Assembly (NCBI RefSeq): GCF_014779765.1
Contig: NZ_JACXZA010000001.1
Location: 186,001 to 250,000 of the forward strand
Source: Paenibacillus terricola
GTDB lineage: Bacteria > Bacillota > Bacilli > Paenibacillales > Paenibacillaceae
DNA length: 64,000 nucleotides
Direction of reading: 5' to 3'
Of this stretch, positions 40,688-48,598 are shown piece after piece (positions within the stretch are counted from its first letter, which is position 1; every line of letters starts with the position of its first letter). The notes beneath the pieces are model-generated. The model did no database searches, was not told the DNA's origin, and saw nothing but the letters and a program-made list of their open reading frames with translations. A program made the position numbers and the translations under genes.

Positions 40688-41212
40688 ATGCTTGACGTAT
40701 TCATGAAACAAATCGGTCGGAAGTCGTGCTCGTTCCTGTCCGCGATGATCGTCATTCTGGCCATTATGCTGACCGGCTGCGGGAATCTGGACGAGGGGCC
40801 TTCTTCGGCCGCCAATCCTTCCCCGTCTACATCGTTCGCCGAGGGGCAGAAGCAAGCCCAACCCCCGCTTATCAGCTTTAAGGAAGTGTCAGACCATATA
40901 CGAAAGCACCAACGGCTTCCTGATAATTTCATTACGAAAAAAGAAGCCGAGCAGCTCGGCTGGGTACCTGCCCAAGGCAATCTGGATAAGGTTGCACCCG
41001 GGAAAAGCATCGGAGGCGACCGCTTCGGGAACAGGGAAGGACTGCTGCCAAAGGCCAAAAACCGGACATGGTATGAAGCGGACATAAATTATAAGAAAGG
41101 GCCGCGCGGAGCGGACCGAATTCTCTATTCGAACGACGGACTGATTTATATGACGACAGACCATTACAAGTCGTTTACGGATATTACGAAGGAAGGCAGT
41201 GTCCCGAAATGA
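40688..41212 (+). CDS. Barnase-family ribonuclease, predicted lipoprotein
   Basis: About 174 residues. The N-terminus has a hydrophobic helix ending in MLTGCGN, a lipobox, so the enzyme would be tethered to the outer membrane face. After a Pro/Ser/Ala linker comes a barnase domain with all key residues: LPDNFITKKEA (Lys27 region), WVPAQGNL, PGKSIGGDRFGNREG, YEADINY (catalytic Glu73), GPRGADRILY (Arg83/87) and TTDHYKSF (catalytic His102). Residue numbers are those of barnase. Most barnases are freely secreted, so the lipobox is unusual. The ATG at 40688 follows GAGG. The barstar gene overlaps by four bases. Confidence 0.92.
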   Translation: MLDVFMKQIGRKSCSFLSAMIVILAIMLTGCGNLDEGPSSAANPSPSTSFAEGQKQAQPPLISFKEVSDHIRKHQRLPDNFITKKEAEQLGWVPAQGNLDKVAPGKSIGGDRFGNREGLLPKAKNRTWYEADINYKKGPRGADRILYSNDGLIYMTTDHYKSFTDITKEGSVPK

Positions 41213-41481
41213 GCAAAGTCACTGAACTGAGACAGTCGGAGGCGGATCGTCATGAGAACGTCCATGAATGGCTGAAGCGGGAGCTCGGCTTGCCGGACTG
41301 GTACGGCTATAATTTGGACGCCCTATGGGATTGTGTCACCGGATATTTACCGTTGCCCTTGCAGATCCGATGGATCGCGAATTCGGAGCACGATGACCGC
41401 TATGCCGCGATCTTGGAAGTTTTTAAGGAGGCCTCTGACCAATTCGATAACATTAGCTTTGAGTACGTGCATGATTGGTAA
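41209..41481 (+). CDS. Barstar-family ribonuclease inhibitor
   Basis: 90 residues, the size of barstar. It contains ELGLPDWYGYNLDALWDCVTGYL, the barnase-binding helix-loop segment (W-Y-G-x-N-L-D-A-L-x-D) whose Tyr/Asp residues plug the RNase active site, and ends with a beta strand (NISFEYVHDW). It protects the cytoplasm from the RNase before export. ATGA overlap with the RNase gene implies coupled translation. Confidence 0.93.
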   Translation: MSKVTELRQSEADRHENVHEWLKRELGLPDWYGYNLDALWDCVTGYLPLPLQIRWIANSEHDDRYAAILEVFKEASDQFDNISFEYVHDW

Positions 41482-41565
41482 GAAGACTGAGGTGCGCGAA
41501 CACGGGACATCGTATTGACGATTATTAACTGTGTAGTAACAATCAAACTTCATAAAATAAGTGTT

Positions 41566-41616
41566 AAACAGCGACAGCCCAGGACGAGAAAAAGTCCTAG
41601 ACTTGTCGCTGTTTTA
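41566..41616. terminator. Terminator after barnase-barstar
   Basis: AAACAGCGACA and TGTCGCTGTTT with an inner AGGAC/GTCCT stem. It serves the convergent DUF3888 gene too. Confidence 0.8.
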
Positions 41617-41634
41617 TTGAACTAACGCACGCCA

Positions 41635-42330
41635 TTACTTCAAAAGATTTTGGTAATTAGGGAGGAAGTCATCTTTATCGGGTCCTCTAAGATGTTCATA
41701 ATTTTTAAGCTCAACTCCAGCCGCCGAGATCCGATATGTAAAAACATCCTCGCCGACAGGTATATGAGGACCGACTATTGGTTGAGCGTCTATTGTGATC
41801 AAAAAATCAAAACCACGGAAAGCAGCTACCCTTTCAATACTCTTCACGTTTACATAATCCGGATGAATAATTGGTGGTACTGTAATTACATCTGAATATG
41901 CCTCAACAAGTTTCTCTTGCATATTCGGAAGTAGACTTACGACAAGCATATCTTGTAGCTGTAATTCCCTTGAGTCCACAAGTGGCTTATTACCAACCGC
42001 ATTTGAAGTTTGCTCTGATAGAGTCTCTTCAGCAGCATAGTAAATATCTATTTTTTGTTTGTTATCATCCGACCCTGAAGAGGCATGTGCGTATTTTACA
42101 AGAGCACCACTGCTCTCAGCGAATAAACGAAGAGGTACATATGCCTTATTATTATAGTTAAGCACCTCTTCATCTTCCTGTAGTTGTACCTCTTTGGAGA
42201 CTCCATTAGCTAGAAAAAAAGTAATTTTACTTGGGAAAATGGTTGTTTCGATTACACTCGAAGCAAATACAGAAGTTGTTACCATTAAGAAGGCACCACA
42301 CAACACACCTGCAAGGAATTGTTTCTTCAA
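41635..42330 (-). CDS. Secreted protein with stalk-like N-terminal part and DUF3888 domain
   Basis: 231 residues. The signal peptide is MKKQFLAGVLCGAFLMVTTSVFA. Residues about 30-90 resemble the copper-amine-oxidase N-terminal-like (stalk) domain (KAYVPLRLFAESSGALVKY). From about 125, LQDMLVVSLLPNMQEKLVEAYSD through GEDVFTYRISAAGVELKNYEH fits DUF3888, a Bacillales extracytoplasmic domain of unknown role. The location is presumably the cell wall space. It is monocistronic and convergent with barnase-barstar. Confidence 0.75.
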   Translation of the reverse strand: MKKQFLAGVLCGAFLMVTTSVFASSVIETTIFPSKITFFLANGVSKEVQLQEDEEVLNYNNKAYVPLRLFAESSGALVKYAHASSGSDDNKQKIDIYYAAEETLSEQTSNAVGNKPLVDSRELQLQDMLVVSLLPNMQEKLVEAYSDVITVPPIIHPDYVNVKSIERVAAFRGFDFLITIDAQPIVGPHIPVGEDVFTYRISAAGVELKNYEHLRGPDKDDFLPNYQNLLK

Positions 42331-42600
42331 TTTGTCTTCTCCTCTTCAAATATAAGTTCATCGAAACAATTTGACGGAGCTAATGCGCTATTTGTTGAAA
42401 AAAAATACAAATTTGGTCACTTCCCGCAATATCAATCAATCGCCTTGTTAAAATCGAAAACAGTAAGAGTGTTGTACCAGAGTTAATAAAGAAAATCCAT
42501 GTTAAGTCGGATGGATTAAAGAGGGTGTTCTATACGCCCAATTCGGGTCCGAGAAACATCAAGGCACCATTTTTGGTGTTAAACGAAACATTCATCTTCG

Positions 42601-42672
42601 TTCGTCATGAATACGGAAGAAGAAATCAGAGAAGCGTTCGAAAGTTATCGGAAAGGAACGTTTCTACAATGA
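42601..42672 (+). pseudogene. C-terminal relic of a pirin-family gene
   Basis: FVMNTEEEIREAFESYRKGT and a stop a few codons later match the end of pirins (F-V-M-N-T-x-E-E-I-x-x-A-x-x-D-Y-x-x-G). No other pirin sequence is present upstream. Confidence 0.6.
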
Positions 42673-42714
42673 GCAACTCAAACCATGTCTAAAAAGGGAA
42701 TTATATAAGTACGC

Positions 42715-42790
42715 AAAGGCACCCGCTCAGGGTGCCTTTCGATTTCGCTCTATAGCCGATACGCTGAACCGTATCACAAGTAACGGCGAA
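42715..42790. repeat. Dispersed composite repeat, copy F
   Basis: Hairpin AAAGGCACCC-gctca-GGGTGCCTTT (42715-42739), then TTCGATTTCGC, then the right end GAACCGTATCACAAG-TAACGGCGAA (42766-42790). Confidence 0.7.
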
Positions 42791-42889
42791 TTTTCAGAGG
42801 AAACCTAAATTGGAAACGGCCATAATTATTCTGACAATACAAGGGGTATGATTAGAGATGCATCGGAAAGATAAGGAAGCCTTCGATTC

Positions 42890-42918
42890 TTTACCGATCG
42901 TTCTCAATATGCTATATT
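42890..42918 (+). promoter_or_regulatory. Promoter of the TetR gene with internal operator candidate
   Basis: -35 TTTACC (42890-42895), 17 bp, -10 TATATT (42913-42918). The spacer contains GATCGTTCTCAATATG (42896-42911), 14 of 16 bases identical to 43571-43586 before the next gene, so repressor binding would block both promoters. Confidence 0.6.
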
Positions 42919-42938
42919 GATGACGGGGAGGGAATGAA

Positions 42939-43517
42939 ATGGCCAGGAGCAAAGAGTTTGAAGAGAGTGCGGTATTGGATAAAGCAATGAGACTCTTCTG
43001 GCAACAGGGCTACGAGAAGACGTCCATGACTGATCTGGTCGAGCACATGGGAATCCATCGAAGAAGTTTGTACGACACATTTGGAGATAAACATCAGTTG
43101 TTTCTAAAAGCGATGGATCGCTTCGACAATAAAATTAGCGCCTCTCTTGAAGGAGGAGTTAAGCGCTCCAAGACTGCAGTGGAAGCTCTTCAGTTTATTT
43201 TCGAACTCATGATTGAGGGAGAAGAGGACTCGCCTCCAGGATGCTTAATGGTGAATTCGGCCGTGGAGTTGGCAGCACGAGATGCCGATGTGGATACAAA
43301 GTCCACTGAAGCGTTCGCTACTGCAGAGCAGCTTCTCAAGGACATTATTGCTTGGGGGCAACGGGACGGTCAATTTACCACTGATTATGAGGCTGTTGAA
43401 TTGGCGGAATATCTGCATAATGCATGGGTGGGGTTAAGGGTAATGGCAAGAACCTCGGTTGCAAAAGAGAAACTTCACCGTATCGCTCAAATATCAATAA
43501 AATTTTTAGAAAAATAA
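42939..43517 (+). CDS. TetR/AcrR family regulator (NemR/AcuR-like)
   Basis: 192 residues: SAVLDKAMRLFWQQGYEKTSMTDLVEHMGIHRRSLYDTFGDKHQLF is the helix-turn-helix. PPGCLMVNSAVELAARD near 100 is the conserved C-terminal-domain entry of TetR regulators that guard reductase genes, with a Cys (103) that could sense electrophiles as in NemR (inference). GGGAGG precedes the ATG. It lies upstream of the quinone oxidoreductase-SDR-old yellow enzyme run and shares an operator motif with it. Confidence 0.92.
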   Translation: MARSKEFEESAVLDKAMRLFWQQGYEKTSMTDLVEHMGIHRRSLYDTFGDKHQLFLKAMDRFDNKISASLEGGVKRSKTAVEALQFIFELMIEGEEDSPPGCLMVNSAVELAARDADVDTKSTEAFATAEQLLKDIIAWGQRDGQFTTDYEAVELAEYLHNAWVGLRVMARTSVAKEKLHRIAQISIKFLEK

Positions 43518-43570
43518 CAGATTCATTTGTTCCCCGATAAAAAACAATTTTTTTTTGCCCTTTTTAGAAT

Positions 43571-43586
43571 GATCGTTCCCAATAAG
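43571..43586 (+). promoter_or_regulatory. Operator candidate before the quinone oxidoreductase operon
   Basis: GATCGTTCCCAATAAG, with the palindromic core GAAT-GATC-GTTC starting at 43567. It matches 42896-42911 at 14 of 16 positions. Confidence 0.55.
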
Positions 43587-43611
43587 AGTCGAAGCAAATG
43601 GAGGGGTCATG

Positions 43612-44604
43612 ATGCAAGCCATGATAATTGAAAAATACGGAAAACACCCGCTTAAGTTGGCTGATATTCCAATGCCTGCAGTAGGAGATCATGATGTGTT
43701 GGCGGAAATCCATGCGGCAAGTATTAACCCTCTTGATCTCTTAGTGCGGGATGGCAAAGTACGCGTACTGATGAAAAACGACATGCCGCATGTTCTAGGA
43801 TATGATTTCTCGGGCATTGTCATTCAAGTGGGAAGGAAGGTTACAAAATTCAACATAGGCGATGAAATATACGGACGGCCAAGTAAGGGCGGAGCCTTCG
43901 CTGAATATATTTCCGTACATGAAAACGATATCGCCCAAAAACCCAAAAACCTATCCTTTGCGGAAGCAGCGTCAATCCCATTGGTCGGACTTACGTCCTA
44001 TCAAGTATTGCATGAACGATTGAAATTATCGGCCGGACAGAAGGTATTGATTCAAGCTGGATCGGGCGGCGTCGGTACGTTTGCGATCCAACTCGCCAAA
44101 GCGATGGGACTTTATGTCGCAACAACGACAAGCGAAGCTGGAGCCAAATTGGTCGAATCGCTTGGAGCCGATCAAATTATCAATTACAAAACAGAACAAT
44201 TCGATACCTTGTTACAAGATTATGATTCCGTTTTCGATACTAAAGGCGGAGAGACTCTAGAGAAGGCCTTTAAAATTGTCAGAAAGCAAGGTCAAATCGT
44301 ATCCGTAGTAGGGCCGCCGAATGCGCGGTTCGGTGAAGAGGAGAGGGCTGGCTTTGTCAAAACAAATCTATTTCGATTGATTGCCCGTAAGATCACAAAA
44401 TTAGAGAAAAAACACAATGTCAAATACAGCTTCTTGTTCATGAAACCGAACGGCAGGCAACTGGAGATCCTTTCCCAATGGATTGAATCAGGGAAAATAA
44501 AGCCTGTTATCGATCGAACTTTTCCTTTTGAAGAAGCTCAAAAGGCGATGGAGTACTCAGAATCGGGCAGAGCAAAAGGGAAGTTAATATTAAAGATAAA
44601 GTGA
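43612..44604 (+). CDS. NADP-dependent quinone oxidoreductase (zinc-free MDR)
   Basis: 330 residues of the MDR superfamily: HVLGYDFSGIVIQVG, then LPSA-type AASIPLVGLTSYQVLHERLKL, and VLIQAGSGGVGTFAIQLAKAMG (Rossmann A-G-S-G-G-V-G) near 150. No catalytic zinc Cys/His set, so it is a quinone oxidoreductase or enone reductase. Tandem ATG codons at 43609 and 43612; GGAGG at 43600 favours the second. First of a three-gene unit under TetR control. Confidence 0.92.
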   Translation: MQAMIIEKYGKHPLKLADIPMPAVGDHDVLAEIHAASINPLDLLVRDGKVRVLMKNDMPHVLGYDFSGIVIQVGRKVTKFNIGDEIYGRPSKGGAFAEYISVHENDIAQKPKNLSFAEAASIPLVGLTSYQVLHERLKLSAGQKVLIQAGSGGVGTFAIQLAKAMGLYVATTTSEAGAKLVESLGADQIINYKTEQFDTLLQDYDSVFDTKGGETLEKAFKIVRKQGQIVSVVGPPNARFGEEERAGFVKTNLFRLIARKITKLEKKHNVKYSFLFMKPNGRQLEILSQWIESGKIKPVIDRTFPFEEAQKAMEYSESGRAKGKLILKIK

Positions 44605-44617
44605 GGAGCATCTTATA

Positions 44618-45316
44618 ATGAAAATTTCTGAACAAACCGCATTTGTCACCGGCGCAAACCGAGGTTTAGGCCGCCAACTTGCTATGGAACTTCTATCCAG
44701 AGGAGCTAAGGTTTATGCTGGCGCAAGAAATCCGGAGTCCATTGATATTCCAGGTGTAATACCTGTAAAGCTTGATATCACCAACCCGCAAGAGGTAGCT
44801 GCAGCTGCTATGACCGCTAAGGACGTTACGCTTCTGATCAACAATGCAGGATCGTCAACAGGAGCTTCTTTACTTGACGGAGATCTCGATAAAATTCACT
44901 TGGAATTTAATACGCACTTCTTTGGCACACTGTCCATGGTCCGTGCTTTTGCACCTGTTATTTCAAATAATGGCGGAGGGTCTATTCTGAATATTCTTTC
45001 CGCATTATCTTGGTTCAGTATGGGAAGTGCAGGCGGCTATACGGCTGCAAAGGCGGCAGAGTGGGCTCTGACGAACGAGTTGCGATTAAATCTGTATCCA
45101 CAAAAGGTGAGAGTAGCCGGTTTGCATGTGGGCTTTATGGAAACCGATATGACGGTGGGTATTGATGCTCCTAAGGTCGACCCTGCAGAAGTTGCAAAAA
45201 AGGCTATCGATGGAATAGAGTCCGACAGCTTTGAGATTCTTGCCGATGAAGCAAGCCTTAATCTTCAACGGGGTCTGGCCGGCGGTGTTGCTGCGTTGTA
45301 CCCACAACTGGTGTGA
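44618..45316 (+). CDS. Short-chain dehydrogenase/reductase
   Basis: 232 residues with an intact SDR set: TAFVTGANRGLGRQLAMEL (T-G-x-x-x-G-x-G), LLINNAGSS (N-N-A-G), Ser in ILSALSWFS, and Y-T-A-A-K (GGYTAAKAAEWAL) near 150. It would reduce a carbonyl with NAD(P)H. GAGGAGC precedes the ATG, 14 bp after the oxidoreductase. The stop TGA overlaps the ATG of a 34-codon SDR relic. Confidence 0.92.
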   Translation: MKISEQTAFVTGANRGLGRQLAMELLSRGAKVYAGARNPESIDIPGVIPVKLDITNPQEVAAAAMTAKDVTLLINNAGSSTGASLLDGDLDKIHLEFNTHFFGTLSMVRAFAPVISNNGGGSILNILSALSWFSMGSAGGYTAAKAAEWALTNELRLNLYPQKVRVAGLHVGFMETDMTVGIDAPKVDPAEVAKKAIDGIESDSFEILADEASLNLQRGLAGGVAALYPQLV

Positions 45317-45420
45317 TGAGCAAAACGGTACTCATCACCGGTGTGTCGGGCGGGATAGGTAAAGAGCGCAAGCTGATGACCCATTTGGTCGGGTCCGCAC
45401 AGGGCAAAGTAGAACAATAA
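45316..45420 (+). pseudogene. Internally deleted SDR gene, 34 codons left
   Basis: The ATG at 45316 overlaps the preceding stop (ATGA). The frame reads MSKTVLITGVSGGIGKE, a clear SDR cofactor motif, then switches to RKLMTHLVGSAQGKVEQ and a stop. The middle of the gene, including N-N-A-G and Y-x-x-x-K, is gone. An intact two-SDR operon is the likely ancestor. Confidence 0.65.
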
Positions 45421-45448
45421 CCGAATATAAATAAAAGAGGAGTTTTTT

Positions 45449-46540
45449 TTGAAAAAAATGGAAAAACTATGGAGCAAAACGAAAATAGGAAATCTGGAAT
45501 TATCTAATCGGTTGGCTATGGCACCAATGACACGGAGTAGAGCACAAGAGGATGGTACACCTGGAGAACTAACTCCCCTTTATTATGCTCAAAGAGCATC
45601 TATGGGTTTAATTATTACGGAAGGCACACAGCCTTCTGATGATGGTCAAGGTTACTTAAGATCACCTGGCATCTATACGGAAAAGCATATTGAGGGTTGG
45701 AGAAAGGTTACGGATGAGGTGCATGAAGCTGGTGGTTTTCTGTTTATCCAATTAATGCATGTAGGTCGGATATCACATCCCGACAATACTCCGCATCATC
45801 GTCAAGCAGTTGCGCCATCTGCGATCGCACCCGGCGAACCAATATTTACTGCTAAAGGGATGTTGGACATACCCGTTCCAAGAGAGCTAAGTGAAGAAGA
45901 TATTCAAACGACAATTGTGGACTTTAGAAAAGCGGCAGCGGCAGCTATTGCAGCAGGCGCTGACGGCGTAGAAATTCATGGAGCCAACGGTTATCTGATT
46001 AATCAATTTATCAGTGAGAACTCGAATAAACGAATGGATGAATACGGTGGATCCGTAGAGAACCGCGCTCGCTTTGCAATCGAAGTAACGAAAGCAATCG
46101 TTGAAGAAATCGGAGCGGACAGAACGGGATTCCGTATTTCCCCAGGAACACCTCTTAACGGGATTGACGAAGGCGAACAAGGGCCTGCAGTATATCTCTA
46201 CCTTGTAAAAGAATTAGCTAAATACAATTTAGCATATCTCCATGTAATGCATTTAGGGAACGAAACACTTCTCCGTGAAATTCGTTCGAATTGGCCTCAA
46301 CCATTATTGGTCAATCGAGCAGGACGATCACTAGAAGATATTGGTATAGATATTGATAGCGGCCTTGCTGATATGGCTCCGGTCGGGGTATGGTCGTTAG
46401 CTAATCCGGATTTGGTGGAGCGCCTTAAAGAAGGTTTCCCTTTGAATGAAGCAGACCGTGCAACATTGTACTCTGGTAACGGGAGCGAGGGCTATACGGA
46501 TTATCCAACGATGAAAGAATTAATGTCCCAGAAGGAGTAA
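45449..46540 (+). CDS. Alkene reductase, old yellow enzyme family
   Basis: 363 residues of the OYE TIM barrel: KIGNLELSNRLAMAPMTRSRA at the start, then FIQLMHVGRISHPDN, and GVEIHGANGYLINQFISENSN, with the substrate-binding H-x-x-N pair and Tyr near 180. R-M-D-E-Y-G-G and ANPDLVERL follow. It reduces activated C=C bonds and nitro compounds with NADPH and FMN, as NemA does. The TTG at 45449 follows AAGAGGAG. Its place behind TetR-quinone oxidoreductase-SDR supports electrophile detoxification. It is AT-richer than the flanks. Confidence 0.93.
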   Translation: MKKMEKLWSKTKIGNLELSNRLAMAPMTRSRAQEDGTPGELTPLYYAQRASMGLIITEGTQPSDDGQGYLRSPGIYTEKHIEGWRKVTDEVHEAGGFLFIQLMHVGRISHPDNTPHHRQAVAPSAIAPGEPIFTAKGMLDIPVPRELSEEDIQTTIVDFRKAAAAAIAAGADGVEIHGANGYLINQFISENSNKRMDEYGGSVENRARFAIEVTKAIVEEIGADRTGFRISPGTPLNGIDEGEQGPAVYLYLVKELAKYNLAYLHVMHLGNETLLREIRSNWPQPLLVNRAGRSLEDIGIDIDSGLADMAPVGVWSLANPDLVERLKEGFPLNEADRATLYSGNGSEGYTDYPTMKELMSQKE

Positions 46541-46581
46541 GTATAGCTTAAATGGTAAAAACAAGTTTCCTAAAAGTTCTG

Positions 46582-46620
46582 AGCAAGGTGGCGACGGTAC
46601 CCATCCGGCGGCACCTTGTT
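46582..46620 (+). terminator. Terminator-like hairpin after the old yellow enzyme gene
   Basis: CAAGGTG (46584-46590) pairs with CACCTTG (46612-46618), with extra GC pairs inside. Confidence 0.5.
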
Positions 46621-47042
46621 CCATTTCTCCGTTATGTTTCTTCAAGTGGGTCATGCAACTGTTAAGTACCTCATAAATAAGGGGACAGAAGAACGAATAA
46701 CACGAAACAGCAGCCCCGCCTTTGGAAAGTTGACTGCAACTGCAGTTCGAGATGCTGTAAGTATGATACAACAACAAAAGGACAGAGGCTCCCGCCCTGT
46801 ACCAGGCCATTCTGAGCACCGCACCTCAAACACAACCAATCCCGCCAAATGGGACAGCATTCAGTATATGCATGGCGACGTATTTTATAAGGCATCACAA
46901 ATCGTTTGAATGTCGAAGCCGGTCTTCACCGTATTCGCTGACGCAACAAAGCCGACATACATTCTGACCGAATGGGATTGGGATTCCGGCTCGGCAAATC
47001 GTAGTCTCGCTTTTGCTGTTTTCACGGCAGGCTATTAAGTCG
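46621..47042. other. About 420 bp with no supported gene
   Basis: Two adjoining frames exist (46616-46909 and ATG 46910 to TAA 47038, 42 codons, starting MSKPVFTVFADATKPTYILT). Neither has a ribosome site or a recognisable family. This may be relic coding DNA. Confidence 0.35.
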
Positions 47043-47954
47043 TTACCCCGGAGCCCGGCGGGCACGCTCCGTTACTCCTTGGACGAAGGACTGCAATTCG
47101 GTTATGAATACCTTTGCTGCTTGCCCCATAAACTTGTCCTTCCGATACATGATGCAGATATCCTGACTAGGCGTAGGCTGGATCAGCTTAACCGCCGAGA
47201 TATGATCATGGTTAAGATAATCAAGCAGCATTCGCGGCAGAATGGAGGCCCCTATCCCTTTTTCTACTAGGGACAGAAGGGTCGACAAGGTAGAGGTTAC
47301 AATCGGGTTATGAATGGCAACCCCTGTTTCTTGACAACAGGCATGGAAGACCTTCGTAATTTGATGCTCCGAACCGAACAGAATCAGCTTTAATTGCTCT
47401 AATCGCTCGAAGGGGATCGCCTTTGACTTTGCAAGCGGGTGATCGGAATGGATAGCTAATACAAACTCTTCGTGGAACAAAGGGATGACAGCGATTCTGT
47501 CATCTGGATTCGAAGGCACTGTCGTAACGCCAAGATCTCTTGTGCCGTCGACAACCTGTTCATACACATTCACGGTCTCCGTTACCTGGATGGAAAGGTT
47601 GGGATAAGCAAGATGGAAGTTAACCAACAATGTATCGAAGAGCAAGTCCCCGTCCCCTGGCAGGATACCAATATCCAGCCTCCCGCCTTCCATTCGCTTC
47701 AGATCGGTTATTGCCCCTTTGGCGTTGTTGATGTGTTCGAATATCTTCCGGCAGTGCTCCAATAAGATTTGACCTGCCTCCGTTAGAGCGATCCGCTTGC
47801 CGATACGATCGAATAGAGGCAGCCCAAGCTCGTTCTCCAGAAACTTGATCTGTTGACTCAGATTCGATTGCGTGGTGCAGAGGTTCTCTGCCGCTCTTGA
47901 GAAATGCATTTCCTTGCATATGGCAGCAAAATACTCCAATTGTCTTAATTCCAT
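47043..47954 (-). CDS. LysR-type transcriptional regulator
   Basis: 303 residues: MELRQLEYFAAICKEMHFSRAAENLCTTQSNLSQQIKFLENELGLPLFDR is the LTTR helix-turn-helix, followed by a periplasmic-binding-like effector domain (GRLDIGILPGDGD, LGVTTVPSNPDD, FVLAIHSDHPLA). It resembles CynR/GltC-like regulators. It is divergent from a DinB-family gene and an alpha/beta hydrolase, which it may control. The inducer is unknown. Confidence 0.92.
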   Translation of the reverse strand: MELRQLEYFAAICKEMHFSRAAENLCTTQSNLSQQIKFLENELGLPLFDRIGKRIALTEAGQILLEHCRKIFEHINNAKGAITDLKRMEGGRLDIGILPGDGDLLFDTLLVNFHLAYPNLSIQVTETVNVYEQVVDGTRDLGVTTVPSNPDDRIAVIPLFHEEFVLAIHSDHPLAKSKAIPFERLEQLKLILFGSEHQITKVFHACCQETGVAIHNPIVTSTLSTLLSLVEKGIGASILPRMLLDYLNHDHISAVKLIQPTPSQDICIMYRKDKFMGQAAKVFITELQSFVQGVTERARRAPG

Positions 47955-48098
47955 TCTGAATGGCCCTCCCTCTCATCTCTGCTTTCATTACTAAAAACGA
48001 TCGATCTCATCGGAATCTCGTGATTGTTGCTTTATGCAGCTAGAGGTAATCTTTAGTTGCAAAGCCAAAACATAAACCCATTCGGGAGGCGTTTAACA

Positions 48099-48563
48099 AT
48101 GGCACAATCGATCGTAAATACGGGAAAAGTTCTGCGTCAGATTGTTATCGGACAGCTTCAAAGCGTTTCGGAGGCTCAGCTCGACATTCAACCGGAAGGC
48201 TTCAACAATACGATACGCTGGAATGTCGGTCACATGATCTATTGGATGGACCAATACGCAACCTTATCATTCGGGTCCATGTCTGCCGTTCCTTCGCAAT
48301 ATGAGGTTTTGTTCAACTCGGGAACGAAGCCCTCGGATTGGACGATCGTTCCGCCATCCAAGGATGAGCTGATCCAAATGTTGGTTACTCAGCTTTCCAA
48401 TCTCTCCGAGCTTGCGCCCGAACGGCTCGACAAGACGCTGCAATCGCCGTTTGCAATGGGTCCGTTTCAATTCACGACCGCTGGCGAATTGTTTAACTTC
48501 GCTCTGATGCACGAAGCCATTCATCTTGGCGTCATTTCGAGCCAGATGAAATTACTTCGTTAG
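48099..48563 (+). CDS. DinB family protein
   Basis: 154 residues: IRWNVGHMIYWMDQYATL near 45 and HEAIHLGVISSQMKLL at the C-terminus give the His residues of the DinB four-helix-bundle metal site (H...H-x-x-x-H). Members include mycothiol/bacillithiol S-transferases and many uncharacterised damage-responsive proteins. The ATG at 48099 follows GGGAGGCG; the upstream frame from 48057 is unsupported. It is 36 bp from the hydrolase gene. Confidence 0.85.
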   Translation: MAQSIVNTGKVLRQIVIGQLQSVSEAQLDIQPEGFNNTIRWNVGHMIYWMDQYATLSFGSMSAVPSQYEVLFNSGTKPSDWTIVPPSKDELIQMLVTQLSNLSELAPERLDKTLQSPFAMGPFQFTTAGELFNFALMHEAIHLGVISSQMKLLR

Positions 48564-48598
48564 GGGTTATCCAATTACCGCAAAGGGGGGACAGGAAA

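Larger units (their letters stand above)
42331..42938. other. Gene-poor interval with pirin relic, repeat and TetR promoter
   Basis: It holds the DUF3888 gene promoter region, about 200 bp without recognisable features, a pirin C-terminal relic (42601-42672), composite repeat copy F (42715-42790) and the promoter of the TetR gene (42890-42918). Confidence 0.5.

Noticed and set aside
46910-47038. 42-codon frame MSKPVFTVFADATKPTYILT and onward
   Set aside because: Reads like protein, but there is no ribosome site, family or conserved context. Kept only as possible relic DNA.
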